The notes: generated by a model not told the origin, from the sequence alone. Positions 15,585 through 24,212 are shown, counted from the first letter of the stretch. The stretch: 64,000 nt of DNA from Rubrivivax gelatinosus (GCF_004340905.1 NZ_SLXD01000001.1:248001-312000); one strand, 5' to 3'. Program-made: numbers and translations.

Positions 15585-16802
15585 TCAAGAGGCGGGCGAA
15601 GCGCGGCAACTGGCCGGCAGCAGCGCCGGCTTCAAGCTGGCGCCGTTCGTGCACGTCCAGGTGACTCGCCGCTGCTCGTCGGCCGAAGGCACCAGGACCA
15701 GTTCGCCCTGGGGCAGGTCGACCGTCACGACCATGTTCTCGGCGTTCAGCGACAGCGTGCTGCCGTCGTGCAAGCGCTCGGACTGGCCGACGGCGGCCAG
15801 GGAGTCCGGCACGTTGCCGGTGCGCTCGTAATGCTCGGCGAGGGCCGCCTCGACGGGCTGCGCTTCGGCCAGCGCGGCGGCGACGCTCGCCTTGTCCTTG
15901 TAGCTCTGATAAGCCGGGATGCCGACGGCGGCCAGCACGCCGACGATGTAGACCATGATCAGCGCGCCGAACAAGCCGCCCTGCGGGCCCGCGTAGGGCA
16001 CGAAGGCCGCCAGCAGATAGGCCAGCGGCTTGCGGCGCGGCATCGCGGCGTCGTTCTTCATCACGCGGGCCACACGCTTGGTGAGCCAGGGATAGGCGGC
16101 AGTCAGCTCATGGAACGAGGCCCAGAAGCCACCGGCATCAGGCAGCTGGTGGCGCTGGTAGGCCGCGACGTCGACGGTCTTCCAGCGGGCCGGGCCCGCG
16201 GCCAGGGCCAGCAGCGATTGCGCCGCCGCCAGGCGCGAACTGCTGCAGGCCAGACCGTGGCGGTCGCAGGTGCTCTCGCGGCTGCGCGAATACGCCGCGC
16301 CGAGCAGGGGCAGCCAGAGCACCGGCCAGCGCAGCAGGTGCCCCTGCAGGTGCTTCATGCGGATGTGGCCGAGTTCGTGCCCGATGTAGAACTTCACGCC
16401 GTCCGGATGCTCAGCCATCGCGTCGACGGTGTCCGTGTAGAGCACCACGAACTCGTGGCCGAGGAACCGGGTGGCGAAGGCGTTGATGCTGCCGCTGCCG
16501 TTGAGCACGTAGGCCTTGGGCGGCTTGGCGATGCGCAGGCGGGTGCAGCACTCGACGTACTGGGCGTACAGATCCGGGAACTGGTCCTCGGACAGTTCGA
16601 CGCCGTTGCCGCGGATGTAGGCGATGAGCGCCGAGTGGGCGACGACATAGAAGACGAAAGCCACGAGCAGCGCGATCAGCAGCCCGCCGAAGGTGCCGAC
16701 GAGCAGCACCAGCCAGGCGATCACACCCAGGATCAGCGTGATGCGCCCGAGGCGCTTCTCGTTGTAGTGCACAAGATCGTTCACCCATTCCTCCCTTTTC
16801 AT
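15585..16802 (-). CDS. M48-type membrane metallopeptidase fused to pilin-like C-terminal domain
   Basis: The 405-residue protein starts at MKREEWVNDL. Two transmembrane helices lie at about 20-60. A zinc protease domain follows with HELGH (His142, Glu143, His146) and a downstream Glu176 in SRESTCD as probable third ligand, typical of M48/HtpX/Ste24 enzymes. After residue 276 comes a segment resembling the mature N terminus of type IV pilins (LIMVYIVGVLAAVGIPAYQ, then YKDKASVAAALAEA) and a pilin-like head to the end. No prepilin leader precedes it. Longer in-frame starts up to 17258 read through unlike sequence and were rejected. Confidence 0.8.
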   Translation of the reverse strand: MKREEWVNDLVHYNEKRLGRITLILGVIAWLVLLVGTFGGLLIALLVAFVFYVVAHSALIAYIRGNGVELSEDQFPDLYAQYVECCTRLRIAKPPKAYVLNGSGSINAFATRFLGHEFVVLYTDTVDAMAEHPDGVKFYIGHELGHIRMKHLQGHLLRWPVLWLPLLGAAYSRSRESTCDRHGLACSSSRLAAAQSLLALAAGPARWKTVDVAAYQRHQLPDAGGFWASFHELTAAYPWLTKRVARVMKNDAAMPRRKPLAYLLAAFVPYAGPQGGLFGALIMVYIVGVLAAVGIPAYQSYKDKASVAAALAEAQPVEAALAEHYERTGNVPDSLAAVGQSERLHDGSTLSLNAENMVVTVDLPQGELVLVPSADEQRRVTWTCTNGASLKPALLPASCRASPAS

Positions 16803-16945
16803 TCTTCGGTCGACGACACCGCCGAGCAAGGCCGCGCAGGCTATCCGCCTTGGGTGGCGAAGGGCCTCGAAACCAGCGACCACGGAGGCGGCTCGTCCCC
16901 TGCCCAGCCGACGGCACGGCGGGCGTGCCCGGCGGGCTCCGTTAT

Positions 16946-17242
16946 CTACTCCCCGTAGACACGGGTCACCGCCCAGAAACCGACCGCGAGACCCAAGAGC
17001 CCGAGTGCGCACAGAAGAACCAGGTACGCGCAAAGCCGGAGCAACTCGCGTGCGCTGAACTCCTGAAAGACTGTCGCCTTGTAGACGCACAAAGCGGCTG
17101 CGACCCATGCGATCAGCACCGCGTAGGGGCTGATCGGCAGGTTCAGGCCCCGCTCGTGCATGAGATACGACGAGCCAAGGAAGACAGCGGGAAGCGTGCA
17201 GGCCAGCACCGAAAGCCGGACGAACAGACGACCGATCCTCAT
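16946..17242 (-). CDS. small inner-membrane protein, unknown function
   Basis: The 98-residue protein has three predicted membrane helices (about 8-24, 38-54 and 68-93) and short loops. Its start overlaps the stop of the DJ-1/PfpI gene (17239-17242), so it is translationally coupled to that gene. No family was recognised. Base composition is slightly lower in GC than the flanks. Confidence 0.6.
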   Translation of the reverse strand: MRIGRLFVRLSVLACTLPAVFLGSSYLMHERGLNLPISPYAVLIAWVAAALCVYKATVFQEFSARELLRLCAYLVLLCALGLLGLAVGFWAVTRVYGE

Positions 17243-17877
17243 CGGACCGCCTCGCCATTGACGGACGGCGCTGGAATCCGTGGCGACCCGAACGGTTCGC
17301 CGTAGGAGCGACGCGCGACGTAGGTCTCCAAGTCCCGGGCCTCCCGCTCGTCCAGCACGCCCAGCGTGCGCGCCACCGCGGCCGCGTACTGGCGGTAGGC
17401 CCAGGGCTGGGCGGTGATCAGTGGGCCGTCCTGCACGAGGTCGGCACGCACGAACTGCATGCCGTCCCAGAAGTGGCGTGTCGCGGCGATCTTCTCGGCG
17501 GGCGCGTGCTCGGCGGTGTAGTTGTGCGTGCCCCGGCGCCCGACCAGCAGCCCGGCGCCGGCCATCACCAGGTTGCCGGCGCAGATGCCGGCGACGAGCG
17601 CGCCGGCGGCGGCCTGCGCACGCAAGGGCTCGCTGGCGCGAGGCACCGGCAGCATCAGCGAGCGAGGGTCTCCGCCCGGCACGAGCACGGCCTGCAGCGA
17701 GGCCGACTTCAAGGCCGACAGATCGCCGGCCGGCGCGAGGGTGGCGCCGTTCGACGCGTGGTGCGGTTCGCCGTCCGGCGTGTAGTAGCTCAGCGTGCAA
17801 CGCCCGGCCAGCGTCTCGGCGGCCAGGGCGATCTCGAAGAAGATGCAGCCGGGGTAGAGCAGGATGGCGACGTGCAT
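17239..17877 (-). CDS. DJ-1/PfpI family protein
   Basis: This is a 212-residue DJ-1/PfpI-superfamily protein. It has the N-terminal strand and early Glu (VAILLYPGCIFFEIALAAE, Glu15), the loop AVLVPGGDP and the nucleophile elbow VAGICAGNLVMAGAGLL with Cys99. The Glu/Cys pair of the superfamily is therefore present. Members include glyoxalases, chaperones and isonitrile hydratases; the HNYTAEHAPAEKI segment is reminiscent of the AraC-associated/ThiJ branch. The stop overlaps the start of a small membrane protein gene. Confidence 0.82.
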   Translation of the reverse strand: MHVAILLYPGCIFFEIALAAETLAGRCTLSYYTPDGEPHHASNGATLAPAGDLSALKSASLQAVLVPGGDPRSLMLPVPRASEPLRAQAAAGALVAGICAGNLVMAGAGLLVGRRGTHNYTAEHAPAEKIAATRHFWDGMQFVRADLVQDGPLITAQPWAYRQYAAAVARTLGVLDEREARDLETYVARRSYGEPFGSPRIPAPSVNGEAVR

Positions 17878-17965
17878 CGTCAGGACTCCAGGGTTGAGGA
17901 GCCGGGGCTCACGGCGCACCGGGCTCGGGCATCACCGGCCGGCCGACCGACGGATGACCTGGCGA

Positions 17966-18742
17966 TCACATCAGTTGGCGCACGCTGCAGACCTGCTCGG
18001 TCGAGGCAGCGGCACGCACACGCGGCAACGGGATCAGGCCGCCGTCGATGCGGAGGCCGGGAAGCGAGAGCACGATGGGATCGGCCACGGCGAACGGCTC
18101 GCCGACGATGACGAAGACGTACTGCCGCCAGTTCTCGGACTTGACGAACAGGCGCAGGAAGTCAGGCCCGCTCCTGTCGGCCGCGCCCACGAACGGTGAC
18201 GTGGGCGCGAAGGAGTACTTGAAGACTTCAAAGTGCTCGCCGCCGATATAGGCCATGCCGTACAGCCGGACCCTGGAAGCACCCGCCGTCGGCATGTCTT
18301 CGGACGAGCTGCAGCGGCGCTCGCCGTTGGCCTTGTCGAGGCAGGAGACCTGGTACGAGGCCTCCGACAACTCCAGCGTTCCAGCCTGACCGGGCGCGGC
18401 CTCGGAGACATAGCGCAGCTCGGCGCGCTCCAGCTGCAGCCGCCGCCCCTCGGGCGCCAGAACGGTCATGCAAAGGGATCCGAAGGGCTCTCCAGGGCAA
18501 CGGGAGAGATGGATCTCCGCTTCGGGCTCGAGCTGCAGGTTCAGGAAGTAGGGCTGCGGCTGCAGGGCCGTCACGGCAGGCGACACGGCGCCGACCGGTT
18601 CCACGCGCAACACGCGCGCGTCGTGGCAGTTGGCGCAGCCTTGCAACAGCACAGCAAGCAGCAGCGCGCCCCAAGACCACGGCCGCCATCGCGAGTGCGT
18701 GGCGCCGGCAGGGTGCGGCGGCGGGGAGCACTCGCGGTTCAT
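17966..18742 (-). CDS. predicted lipoprotein, unknown function
   Basis: The 258-residue protein has a signal sequence ending in a lipobox LLQGC (Cys36), followed by CANCHDARVL. The mature part has several Cys residues (SRCPGEPFGSLC, VSCLDK, RRCSSS), which suggests disulfides in the periplasm. The C-terminal half is beta-rich. Its start overlaps the stop of the upstream lipoprotein gene (18739-18742), so the two are coupled and probably function together. No family was recognised. Confidence 0.65.
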   Translation of the reverse strand: MNRECSPPPHPAGATHSRWRPWSWGALLLAVLLQGCANCHDARVLRVEPVGAVSPAVTALQPQPYFLNLQLEPEAEIHLSRCPGEPFGSLCMTVLAPEGRRLQLERAELRYVSEAAPGQAGTLELSEASYQVSCLDKANGERRCSSSEDMPTAGASRVRLYGMAYIGGEHFEVFKYSFAPTSPFVGAADRSGPDFLRLFVKSENWRQYVFVIVGEPFAVADPIVLSLPGLRIDGGLIPLPRVRAAASTEQVCSVRQLM

Positions 18743-19122
18743 TCCGTGCACTCCACGATGAAGTGGCTGGTCAGCCGGGCGTACTCGTAAGCCCAGACGA
18801 TGTCGGGGCCCGTGAAACCGTGCGGGCACAAGCCGCGCTCCGCCAACAGATCCGCCGCATGGCGGCGCATGCCTTCGCGGATCTTTTCGCTGGACGGAAG
18901 AGGCGGCGCCAGGATCTCGGGGTACTTCTTCAAGCCAGGGTCCCCGTGCACCACGAACCGCACCCGCTTCGGCTTGTCCGGGTCGACGGTCACCGTCTCG
19001 GGGACCGGCCGGCGGGACGAGTCGGTGGCACAACCGGCACCGGCCAGCACCGCCAGGAGCACGAAGGCGACGGTGCGAGCCTGTCGGCCGAGGTGGCCGC
19101 TGGCCGGGGTGCGCGCGGTCAT
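18739..19122 (-). CDS. predicted small lipoprotein, unknown function
   Basis: The 127-residue protein starts at MTARTPASGH. The hydrophobic stretch VAFVLLAVLAGAGC ends in a lipobox with Cys31. The mature domain contains KRVRFVVHGDPGLKKYPEI and two further Cys residues near the end (GLCPHGF, IVECTE) that could pair. It is coupled by a 4-bp overlap to the following lipoprotein gene. No family was recognised. Confidence 0.6.
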   Translation of the reverse strand: MTARTPASGHLGRQARTVAFVLLAVLAGAGCATDSSRRPVPETVTVDPDKPKRVRFVVHGDPGLKKYPEILAPPLPSSEKIREGMRRHAADLLAERGLCPHGFTGPDIVWAYEYARLTSHFIVECTE

Positions 19123-19237
19123 CGTGCAGCTGTCGCCAGCACCAGCCCAGGGGCCACCGGCCACTGGCAACGGTTCGCACGACAGCGAACGATCAAGATC
19201 GCCTCGGCCACCGCGAACGCGGAAATGTCGTTGCAGG

Positions 19238-19858
19238 TCAGTTCCTGGTCCAGGCGCCGATATTCAGCACCTGCTTGTCCACCGGCAGCGCAGCCAGGCC
19301 AGGATTCTTCCGGCGAATGATTCGGAGATCACGCTCGAACTGGTCCGAGCATTCTGGCAGCCCGCCACCGGGGATCGCCAAGCCAAAAATGTTCTTCCCC
19401 ATCAGCGTCTCGATATGCAGCGCACCGATGTACGTCGCCTTGTCCGCTTCGACGGTGAAGGTCAGGACCGGCAGTTTTTCTCGCGGCGAAATATAGCCAT
19501 AGCCGCCCATCGTTGGAATATAGATCGTCCAGGTGACCATCTCGTACTCCCCCGGCTCGAGCATCAACGCCTGCGCGCGCCCGAGTCGATCCGGAAGCTC
19601 GGGAAAGTCATCGTCCCTGACGAAAAATGCGACATCGTTCGACTTCAAGCGCTGCAACGCTTCATCGCCCTTCTTGCGGAAATAGAACCAGGTACCGATC
19701 GTGGGCTTGCCTTCGGAAGCCGTGAGGGAGAAGAACAGCCAACCCTTGCCGGGCGTGATGACCGCCTCCTTCTCGCCTTGCAGGGGCAGCGATTCACACC
19801 CCCCGGCCAATGCGGAGACACCCAGCGAAGCACCCAGGAAGTAACGCCGATTGATCAT
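19238..19858 (-). CDS. predicted Tat-type lipoprotein, unknown function
   Basis: The 206-residue protein begins MINRRYFLGASLG, a twin-arginine-like signal, and has a lipobox LAGGC (Cys21). The mature domain is beta-rich (WLFFSLTASEGKPTIGTWFYFRKKG, VLTFTVEADKATYIGALHIET). It resembles small DUF2846-like lipoproteins that carry a jelly-roll-type domain, but the match is loose. Local GC is lower than the window average. The gene diverges from the SDR gene across a 386-bp gap. Confidence 0.65.
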   Translation of the reverse strand: MINRRYFLGASLGVSALAGGCESLPLQGEKEAVITPGKGWLFFSLTASEGKPTIGTWFYFRKKGDEALQRLKSNDVAFFVRDDDFPELPDRLGRAQALMLEPGEYEMVTWTIYIPTMGGYGYISPREKLPVLTFTVEADKATYIGALHIETLMGKNIFGLAIPGGGLPECSDQFERDLRIIRRKNPGLAALPVDKQVLNIGAWTRN

Positions 19859-20244
19859 GAAGCAGCCAGCCTTGTTTCTGATGATGGGGTAATGGCAGAC
19901 GGACCAAGGGGACAGTTGAAACGTGCGCGGCGCCAGGGCGCGGAGCAGGCCTCCGCTGTGCAGGGACCTGCAACTTGATGCGCCTGCCTCAGCGTCAAGT
20001 TCTCCAGCAGCCTATCGAGGGGGTACGGTGCCGGCAAGCGCCGGCCGTCATCTTCACGATCTTCAGAGAAATAACCGTTGCCGCCGCACCAACGAACAGC
20101 AGATCGGCCATGCCGGAGCAACACCGCCGACCGGCTACCGTCCGGGGCATCACGGACGGCTCTGCGAATTGCATGTCCGATTCCGGCGCGACACCACGCC
20201 GGCCCACGACCAGACTGCAAGCCACTATTTGCAGGAGCAGACCG
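19859..20244. other. 386-base divergent intergenic region
   Basis: This gap separates a minus-strand lipoprotein gene from a plus-strand SDR gene, so it must contain promoters for both. Frames through it have no convincing start or protein pattern. A short GC hairpin (GCCGGC...GCCGGC near 20031-20045) is visible. No operator was recognised. Confidence 0.45.
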
Positions 20245-21009
20245 ATGCATGACTTGAACGGCAAGGTGGCGATCGTCGTGGGCGCCAGTTCCGGGATCGG
20301 GCGGGCGACGGCGTTGTTGTTCGCGTCCGCCGGGGCGGCCGTCGTCCTGGGTGCACGGCGAAGCCACGAACTGGACGAGGTGGCGAAAGAAATCAGAAGC
20401 CGCGGAGGACGCGCCGAGTCTCTCGCCGGCGACGCGAGTGACGAAGGCTTCGCGGAAAGCCTGGTCGCCCTGGCAGAGGAGCGTTTCGGCGGCCTGGACA
20501 TCGCCTTCAACAACGCCGGCACGCTGGGCGAAATGGGGCCAAGCGACACCGTCTCGGCAGACGGCTGGCGCCAGACCCTCGACACCAACCTGACGAGCGC
20601 GTTCTTCGGCGCCAAGCACCAGATCCGCGCGATGAAGCGGCGTGGCGCCGGCAGCATCGTCTTCACGTCGACCTTCGTCGGCCACACCGTCGGTTTCCCG
20701 GGCGTCGCCGCTTATGCCGCCAGCAAGGCGGGCATCGTCGGGCTGACCCAGGCGCTGGCCGCTGAACTCGGCCCCATCGGCATCCGCGTCAACGCTCTGC
20801 TCCCGGGCGGCACCGACACCGCGATGGGGCGGCAGATGAGTTCGACACCCGAGCAACTGCGCCGGGTCGCCGACCTCCATGCGCTGAAACGACTGGCCAG
20901 CCCGGAGGAACTGGCGCAGAGCGCGCTGTTCCTGGCCTCCGATGCGTCGTCGTTCATGACGGGGGCGGCGATGCTGGTGGACGGCGGGGTTTCGATCAAC
21001 CGGACGTAG
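20245..21009 (+). CDS. short-chain dehydrogenase/reductase (SDR)
   Basis: This is a classical 254-residue SDR. The cofactor loop is VVGASSGIGRA (TGxxxGIG form, residues about 11-21), followed by NNAG near 88, the catalytic Ser in VFTSTFVGH, and YAASK near 156 (Tyr/Lys). A LLPGGTDTAM loop and a C-terminal GAAMLVDGGVSINRT complete the family pattern. A basic residue after strand 2 (LGARR) favours NADP(H). The ATG at 20245 follows AGGAG. The substrate is unknown. Confidence 0.88.
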   Translation: MHDLNGKVAIVVGASSGIGRATALLFASAGAAVVLGARRSHELDEVAKEIRSRGGRAESLAGDASDEGFAESLVALAEERFGGLDIAFNNAGTLGEMGPSDTVSADGWRQTLDTNLTSAFFGAKHQIRAMKRRGAGSIVFTSTFVGHTVGFPGVAAYAASKAGIVGLTQALAAELGPIGIRVNALLPGGTDTAMGRQMSSTPEQLRRVADLHALKRLASPEELAQSALFLASDASSFMTGAAMLVDGGVSINRT

Positions 21010-21062
21010 GTGCAGCCGGAGCTTCCTGTAGGTTCAACGCCCACGATCCGACGTGTGGGAGC

Positions 21063-21569
21063 TCACAGCGCACCGGCCTCGGGCATCACCAGCCGGCCGA
21101 TCGACATCAGGCCCTGGGCGTCGAGTTCGGTGACTTCCGTCCAGCGGCGGCTGCCCGGCGCCGTTTCCACTTCCGGCAGCGGCAAGCCGTGGACGAAGCG
21201 GGTCGACGCACCGGACAAGGCGAAGAACCGGCGCGAGCCTGGCGCCAGCTCGACGGCCAGCGGCGGGGCCATCTCCCCGAACACCGGCAGGCCGGCGACG
21301 GTGCGCAACCGATGGCGGCCGGGCGGCAGGCTGATCACGGTGTAGGTACCCGAGTCCAGCGTCGCCAGATGGCGATCGCCCTCGTAAACCCGGACGACCT
21401 TCGAGTCGTGCGGCGCGCGCAGCAGGTAGACGAGCGCCTGCCCCGGCGGCGCGTCCTGCAGCGGCAGGTCGACCGGCGGCACGTAGGGCTTGAACTCGCT
21501 GGCGCAGGACGCCAGGGCGGCGGAACAAACCAACAGCCAATGGCGGCGCGAGAGCGGGCGTTGCGGCAT
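21063..21569 (-). CDS. predicted lipoprotein (DUF2846-like)
   Basis: The 168-residue protein has an RR-containing signal (LSRRHWLLVCSAALASC) with a lipobox LASC (Cys22). The mature domain has QALVYLLRAPHDSKVVRVYEGD, then LDSGTYTVISLPPGRHRLR. This is the pattern of DUF2846-type lipoproteins, in which a VYxxR strand is followed by a GxYxxxxxxPGxH strand. It lies 3 bp downstream of another lipoprotein gene. Function is unknown. Confidence 0.65.
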   Translation of the reverse strand: MPQRPLSRRHWLLVCSAALASCASEFKPYVPPVDLPLQDAPPGQALVYLLRAPHDSKVVRVYEGDRHLATLDSGTYTVISLPPGRHRLRTVAGLPVFGEMAPPLAVELAPGSRRFFALSGASTRFVHGLPLPEVETAPGSRRWTEVTELDAQGLMSIGRLVMPEAGAL

Positions 21570-21572
21570 GAC

Positions 21573-22178
21573 TCAATGTCCCCCGGCGTCACGCGACAGG
21601 TCGTCGAGGGCCTCGAAGAGCACCTGGTGGATGTCGTCGCCCGCGATGTCGCCGGTGAGGCTTTGACGGGACAGCCCGACAACCGGCACGCCGTCGACCG
21701 TCGCTTCGATCCTGGCCGAGACGAGCGAGGACCGCGAGCGCCGCGCGATGTAGTCGATGACGACCGGCGCCAGCAGGCTGCCGACGACGGCCGACTTGCC
21801 GGAGCCGGCGGCGTCCACCGGCATCGGCAGCGGCGCCGGGCCCGAGGCGAGACTGCTGTTGCCCGCCGCCGGCTGGAACACCTGGACCTTGAGATCCTTC
21901 ATTTCGACCCTCTTGCCGGCCAGCGCGGTGCCGGCACGGTCCTCCAGCCAACTGCCGACCAGCACCGACGGCGGCCGCGTGAACGCGTCGTCGCCGAAGA
22001 AGACCGTGGTGCCGAGCGTGTCCTGCTCTTGCATCGTGACCGGCCGCAGCTCGCTGCGAGCATCGACGAAGGCGAACGACAGCGCCGTCGCCTCCGGTGG
22101 CGCGACCAGGCGGGGACGGGGAGGCGCGGTCTGGCAGCCGGCGATGAGAACGACGAGTGCGAGGAGCAGGCGGGTCAT
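21573..22178 (-). CDS. predicted lipoprotein, unknown function
   Basis: The 201-residue protein starts MTRLLLALVVLIAGC, giving a very short signal with lipobox Cys15. The mature domain includes TVFFGDDAFTRPPSVLVGSWLEDR and a late segment SARIEATVDGVPVVGLSRQSLTGD, suggesting a beta-rich fold. Only 3 bp separate its stop from the next lipoprotein gene, and 41 bp separate it from the preceding DUF4261-like gene. A three-gene operon of exported proteins is likely. No family was recognised. Confidence 0.6.
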   Translation of the reverse strand: MTRLLLALVVLIAGCQTAPPRPRLVAPPEATALSFAFVDARSELRPVTMQEQDTLGTTVFFGDDAFTRPPSVLVGSWLEDRAGTALAGKRVEMKDLKVQVFQPAAGNSSLASGPAPLPMPVDAAGSGKSAVVGSLLAPVVIDYIARRSRSSLVSARIEATVDGVPVVGLSRQSLTGDIAGDDIHQVLFEALDDLSRDAGGH

Positions 22179-22219
22179 AGCGGGGCGGTGGTGGGATGAG
22201 GAACAGGCGGGATGAACTC

Positions 22220-23065
22220 TCACCGCGCCCCGGCACCAGACGCCTGGGGCCAGGTCACCCGGTAGACGGTCACGCCGTCACGCCAATAGGACGGGCCTTG
22301 GTGAACGCGGATGCCGAGGGCGGGCGAATCACCGATGGTCTCGCCGTCCTGGATGACGGGGCCCTTGGAGATCAAGTACTGCGCCATGCCCTGCAGGAGC
22401 ACGAACACTTCCAGGCCGGGGCGACTGACGTCCTTGGCCTCGATCTCGCGCAGGTCGAACTGCTCCATGCCCTGGGTCGACACCGAGAACCCGCGCTCGG
22501 CATCACGGCTGACCCGGAAGTTGATCCACAGCCAGGCCGGCGGCTGGTCGCGGTTGATGGCGGTGCTCTGACGCAGGAAGGCCTCGCGGGACTGGAGGCT
22601 CGCGCCCCAGTAGCTCGCGATCGCGTTGCCGTCCATCAGCGAGGCGACCACGTCGGTGAGCAGCAGGGACGCGTCGAGCTTGTCGAGGCCCGTGCCGAGA
22701 ACGCTGACGGCCACGTGAGCCCGGTGACCGGCCGTGGCCTGGCACGCCTGGCGCCAATACCAGGCGGCAGCACACAGGTCGTCGATCTGGCCCTTGGGCA
22801 GCGGCGCGTCGATCAGGCCGACCATGACGGTGCCACCGGCCACGCGCAGCAGGATGACGTCGCGCCCATCGGCCTCCATGTCGGTGATCGCCAGACGCCC
22901 GGCCAGACGCTTCTCGACCTGGGCGCGGAACGCCTTCGCCTCGGGCAGCCTGGGTTCCGACAGCAGCACGAAGGACAGGACGTTGGCCTTGCTTGTCTCT
23001 GCCGCGCGGGCCGGGAGGAGCGTGAACAGGAGGCAAAGCAGCAAGGCGAAGGTACGCATGGGCAT
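22220..23065 (-). CDS. exported DUF4261-like protein
   Basis: A signal peptide (MRTFALLLCLLFTLLPARA) precedes a domain containing VMVGLIDAPLPKGQIDDLC, WYWRQACQATAGHRAHVAVSV and ASYWGASLQSREAF. This resembles DUF4261 (a strand with IDxPIP..., a W followed by HxAHxxVS, and a xYWG motif). Most DUF4261 proteins are cytoplasmic; an exported form is unusual. Start choice is uncertain: ATGs at 23080, 23065 and 23059 all keep the signal. It is followed by two lipoprotein genes. Confidence 0.6.
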   Translation of the reverse strand: MPMRTFALLLCLLFTLLPARAAETSKANVLSFVLLSEPRLPEAKAFRAQVEKRLAGRLAITDMEADGRDVILLRVAGGTVMVGLIDAPLPKGQIDDLCAAAWYWRQACQATAGHRAHVAVSVLGTGLDKLDASLLLTDVVASLMDGNAIASYWGASLQSREAFLRQSTAINRDQPPAWLWINFRVSRDAERGFSVSTQGMEQFDLREIEAKDVSRPGLEVFVLLQGMAQYLISKGPVIQDGETIGDSPALGIRVHQGPSYWRDGVTVYRVTWPQASGAGAR

Positions 23066-23162
23066 GAGGGTGAGGTTCAACGACCGATGCCGTTTCGCGA
23101 GGTTCGATTGCTCGTGCAGACGGCGTTATGGACCCTGTAGAAGGTTTAGACGGCTGGCTGCC

Positions 23163-23969
23163 TCAAACTGAAAGCCTATAGCGGGAGCTGCATACGGAGG
23201 CCAAGTGTTTAACAAGAGACAGCACAAAGGCCTCTGCCTCGCAGTACTCAGATAGTGAGATTTCGACGAGTTTTCGGCCATGCGCGATCGCATTCCTTCT
23301 GTCGTACATGCTCTGGTAGTATGAACGAATCTCTGAAGACGTCTTGCCAGAGAAGGACGCTGGATAGCAATCGATCTCAAACACGCTCTTGAAGATCTTT
23401 CGTCTCTCAACCGTGTTTTCGGCCGGCTTCCTCAACCAGGACCAAAGAGCCGGCTTTGAGTAGCGGTCATCCTTGTCGGGCGCTTCGGCCGGCACCGACA
23501 GATCAGCAGATAATATATCGTCGCCAGGCACATACCCTTTCCCTTCGGGCCGGTAGTGCAGCAGCGTCTTCAGAACATCAATTTCGAATTGCTCCATTGC
23601 ACCGAGCAAGCGAACGAACGCCGAACTAGTGATGAAGTTGGGCAGCCGCGCCCATCCAATGCTGCTTCTCTCTACTCCAATGTCTTGCTCTGAGAAGCGC
23701 GATCTCGCACCGGCCAATTGAACGTCAAGTAGGTCGATGCCATGTTCTCTTACGCTCTCTTCCATTGACCGAACCATATCTAGCCTGCTTCGACCCTCAG
23801 CAACGTATGTGACATGAACCGGCTTGACCCCTTGCTCTGAAAGCCACTCATCGTAGAACGATTCGGGCCGCTTGGTCCCTAGGCCAATCGCGCCTCCACG
23901 CAAGGTAAAAGCGACAGATTCACGCAGCGCTTCGACATGGCGAAGCGCTGCCCATGAGAGTTTGTCCAT
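23163..23969 (-). CDS. HEPN-type domain protein, unknown function
   Basis: The 268-residue protein has a C-terminal helical region with YDRRNAIAHGRKL, in which Arg225 to His230 (RNAIAH) gives the R-x4-H motif of HEPN ribonucleases. The middle contains LLGAMEQFEIDVLKTLLHY, another helix typical of HEPN-containing proteins. GC content (near 52% by eye) and codon use differ sharply from the flanks, so it was probably acquired horizontally. It is 243 bp from a DUF4145 gene, itself HEPN-like. A role in RNA cleavage or defence is plausible but unproven. Confidence 0.65.
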   Translation of the reverse strand: MDKLSWAALRHVEALRESVAFTLRGGAIGLGTKRPESFYDEWLSEQGVKPVHVTYVAEGRSRLDMVRSMEESVREHGIDLLDVQLAGARSRFSEQDIGVERSSIGWARLPNFITSSAFVRLLGAMEQFEIDVLKTLLHYRPEGKGYVPGDDILSADLSVPAEAPDKDDRYSKPALWSWLRKPAENTVERRKIFKSVFEIDCYPASFSGKTSSEIRSYYQSMYDRRNAIAHGRKLVEISLSEYCEAEAFVLSLVKHLASVCSSRYRLSV

Positions 23970-24013
23970 GATTTAGATGGAGACTACAAACGTCTAACGA
24001 AGCCAGGAGGGTC

Positions 24014-24116
24014 GGGGCCAGATCTTGCTTTTGCACGCCTCTTCGGCCGTCGGAGGTTTGCCTCGCAAGAGCGGCCTACGTTCGCAGCCTGGGATGCAAA
24101 ACACAAGACCTGCCCC
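24014..24116. repeat. REPIN-like inverted pair
   Basis: Two 22-base arms in inverted orientation (24014-24035 and 24095-24116) share GGGGC..AG.TCTTG..TTTTGCA, with one to two mismatches or bulges, around a 59-base spacer. The motif resembles repetitive palindromes that accompany REP-associated (Y1-type) transposases in proteobacteria. No transposase gene is present here. It lies between two low-GC genes. Confidence 0.6.
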
Positions 24117-24212
24117 GAGGCCACACACTGCGCCCGGGCCAACCGGCATCGCGGGAGTGTTATTGCAGACTGCCCTTAGCCTAAGGCGTGAAAGTAGTGC
24201 TGCGCTTCAAGT

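Noticed and set aside
15585..17258. 557-residue form of the M48 protein
   Set aside because: The extra N-terminal 150 residues are compositionally unlike a protein and run through the small membrane-protein gene; MKREEWVNDL at 16802 fits the membrane-protease start.
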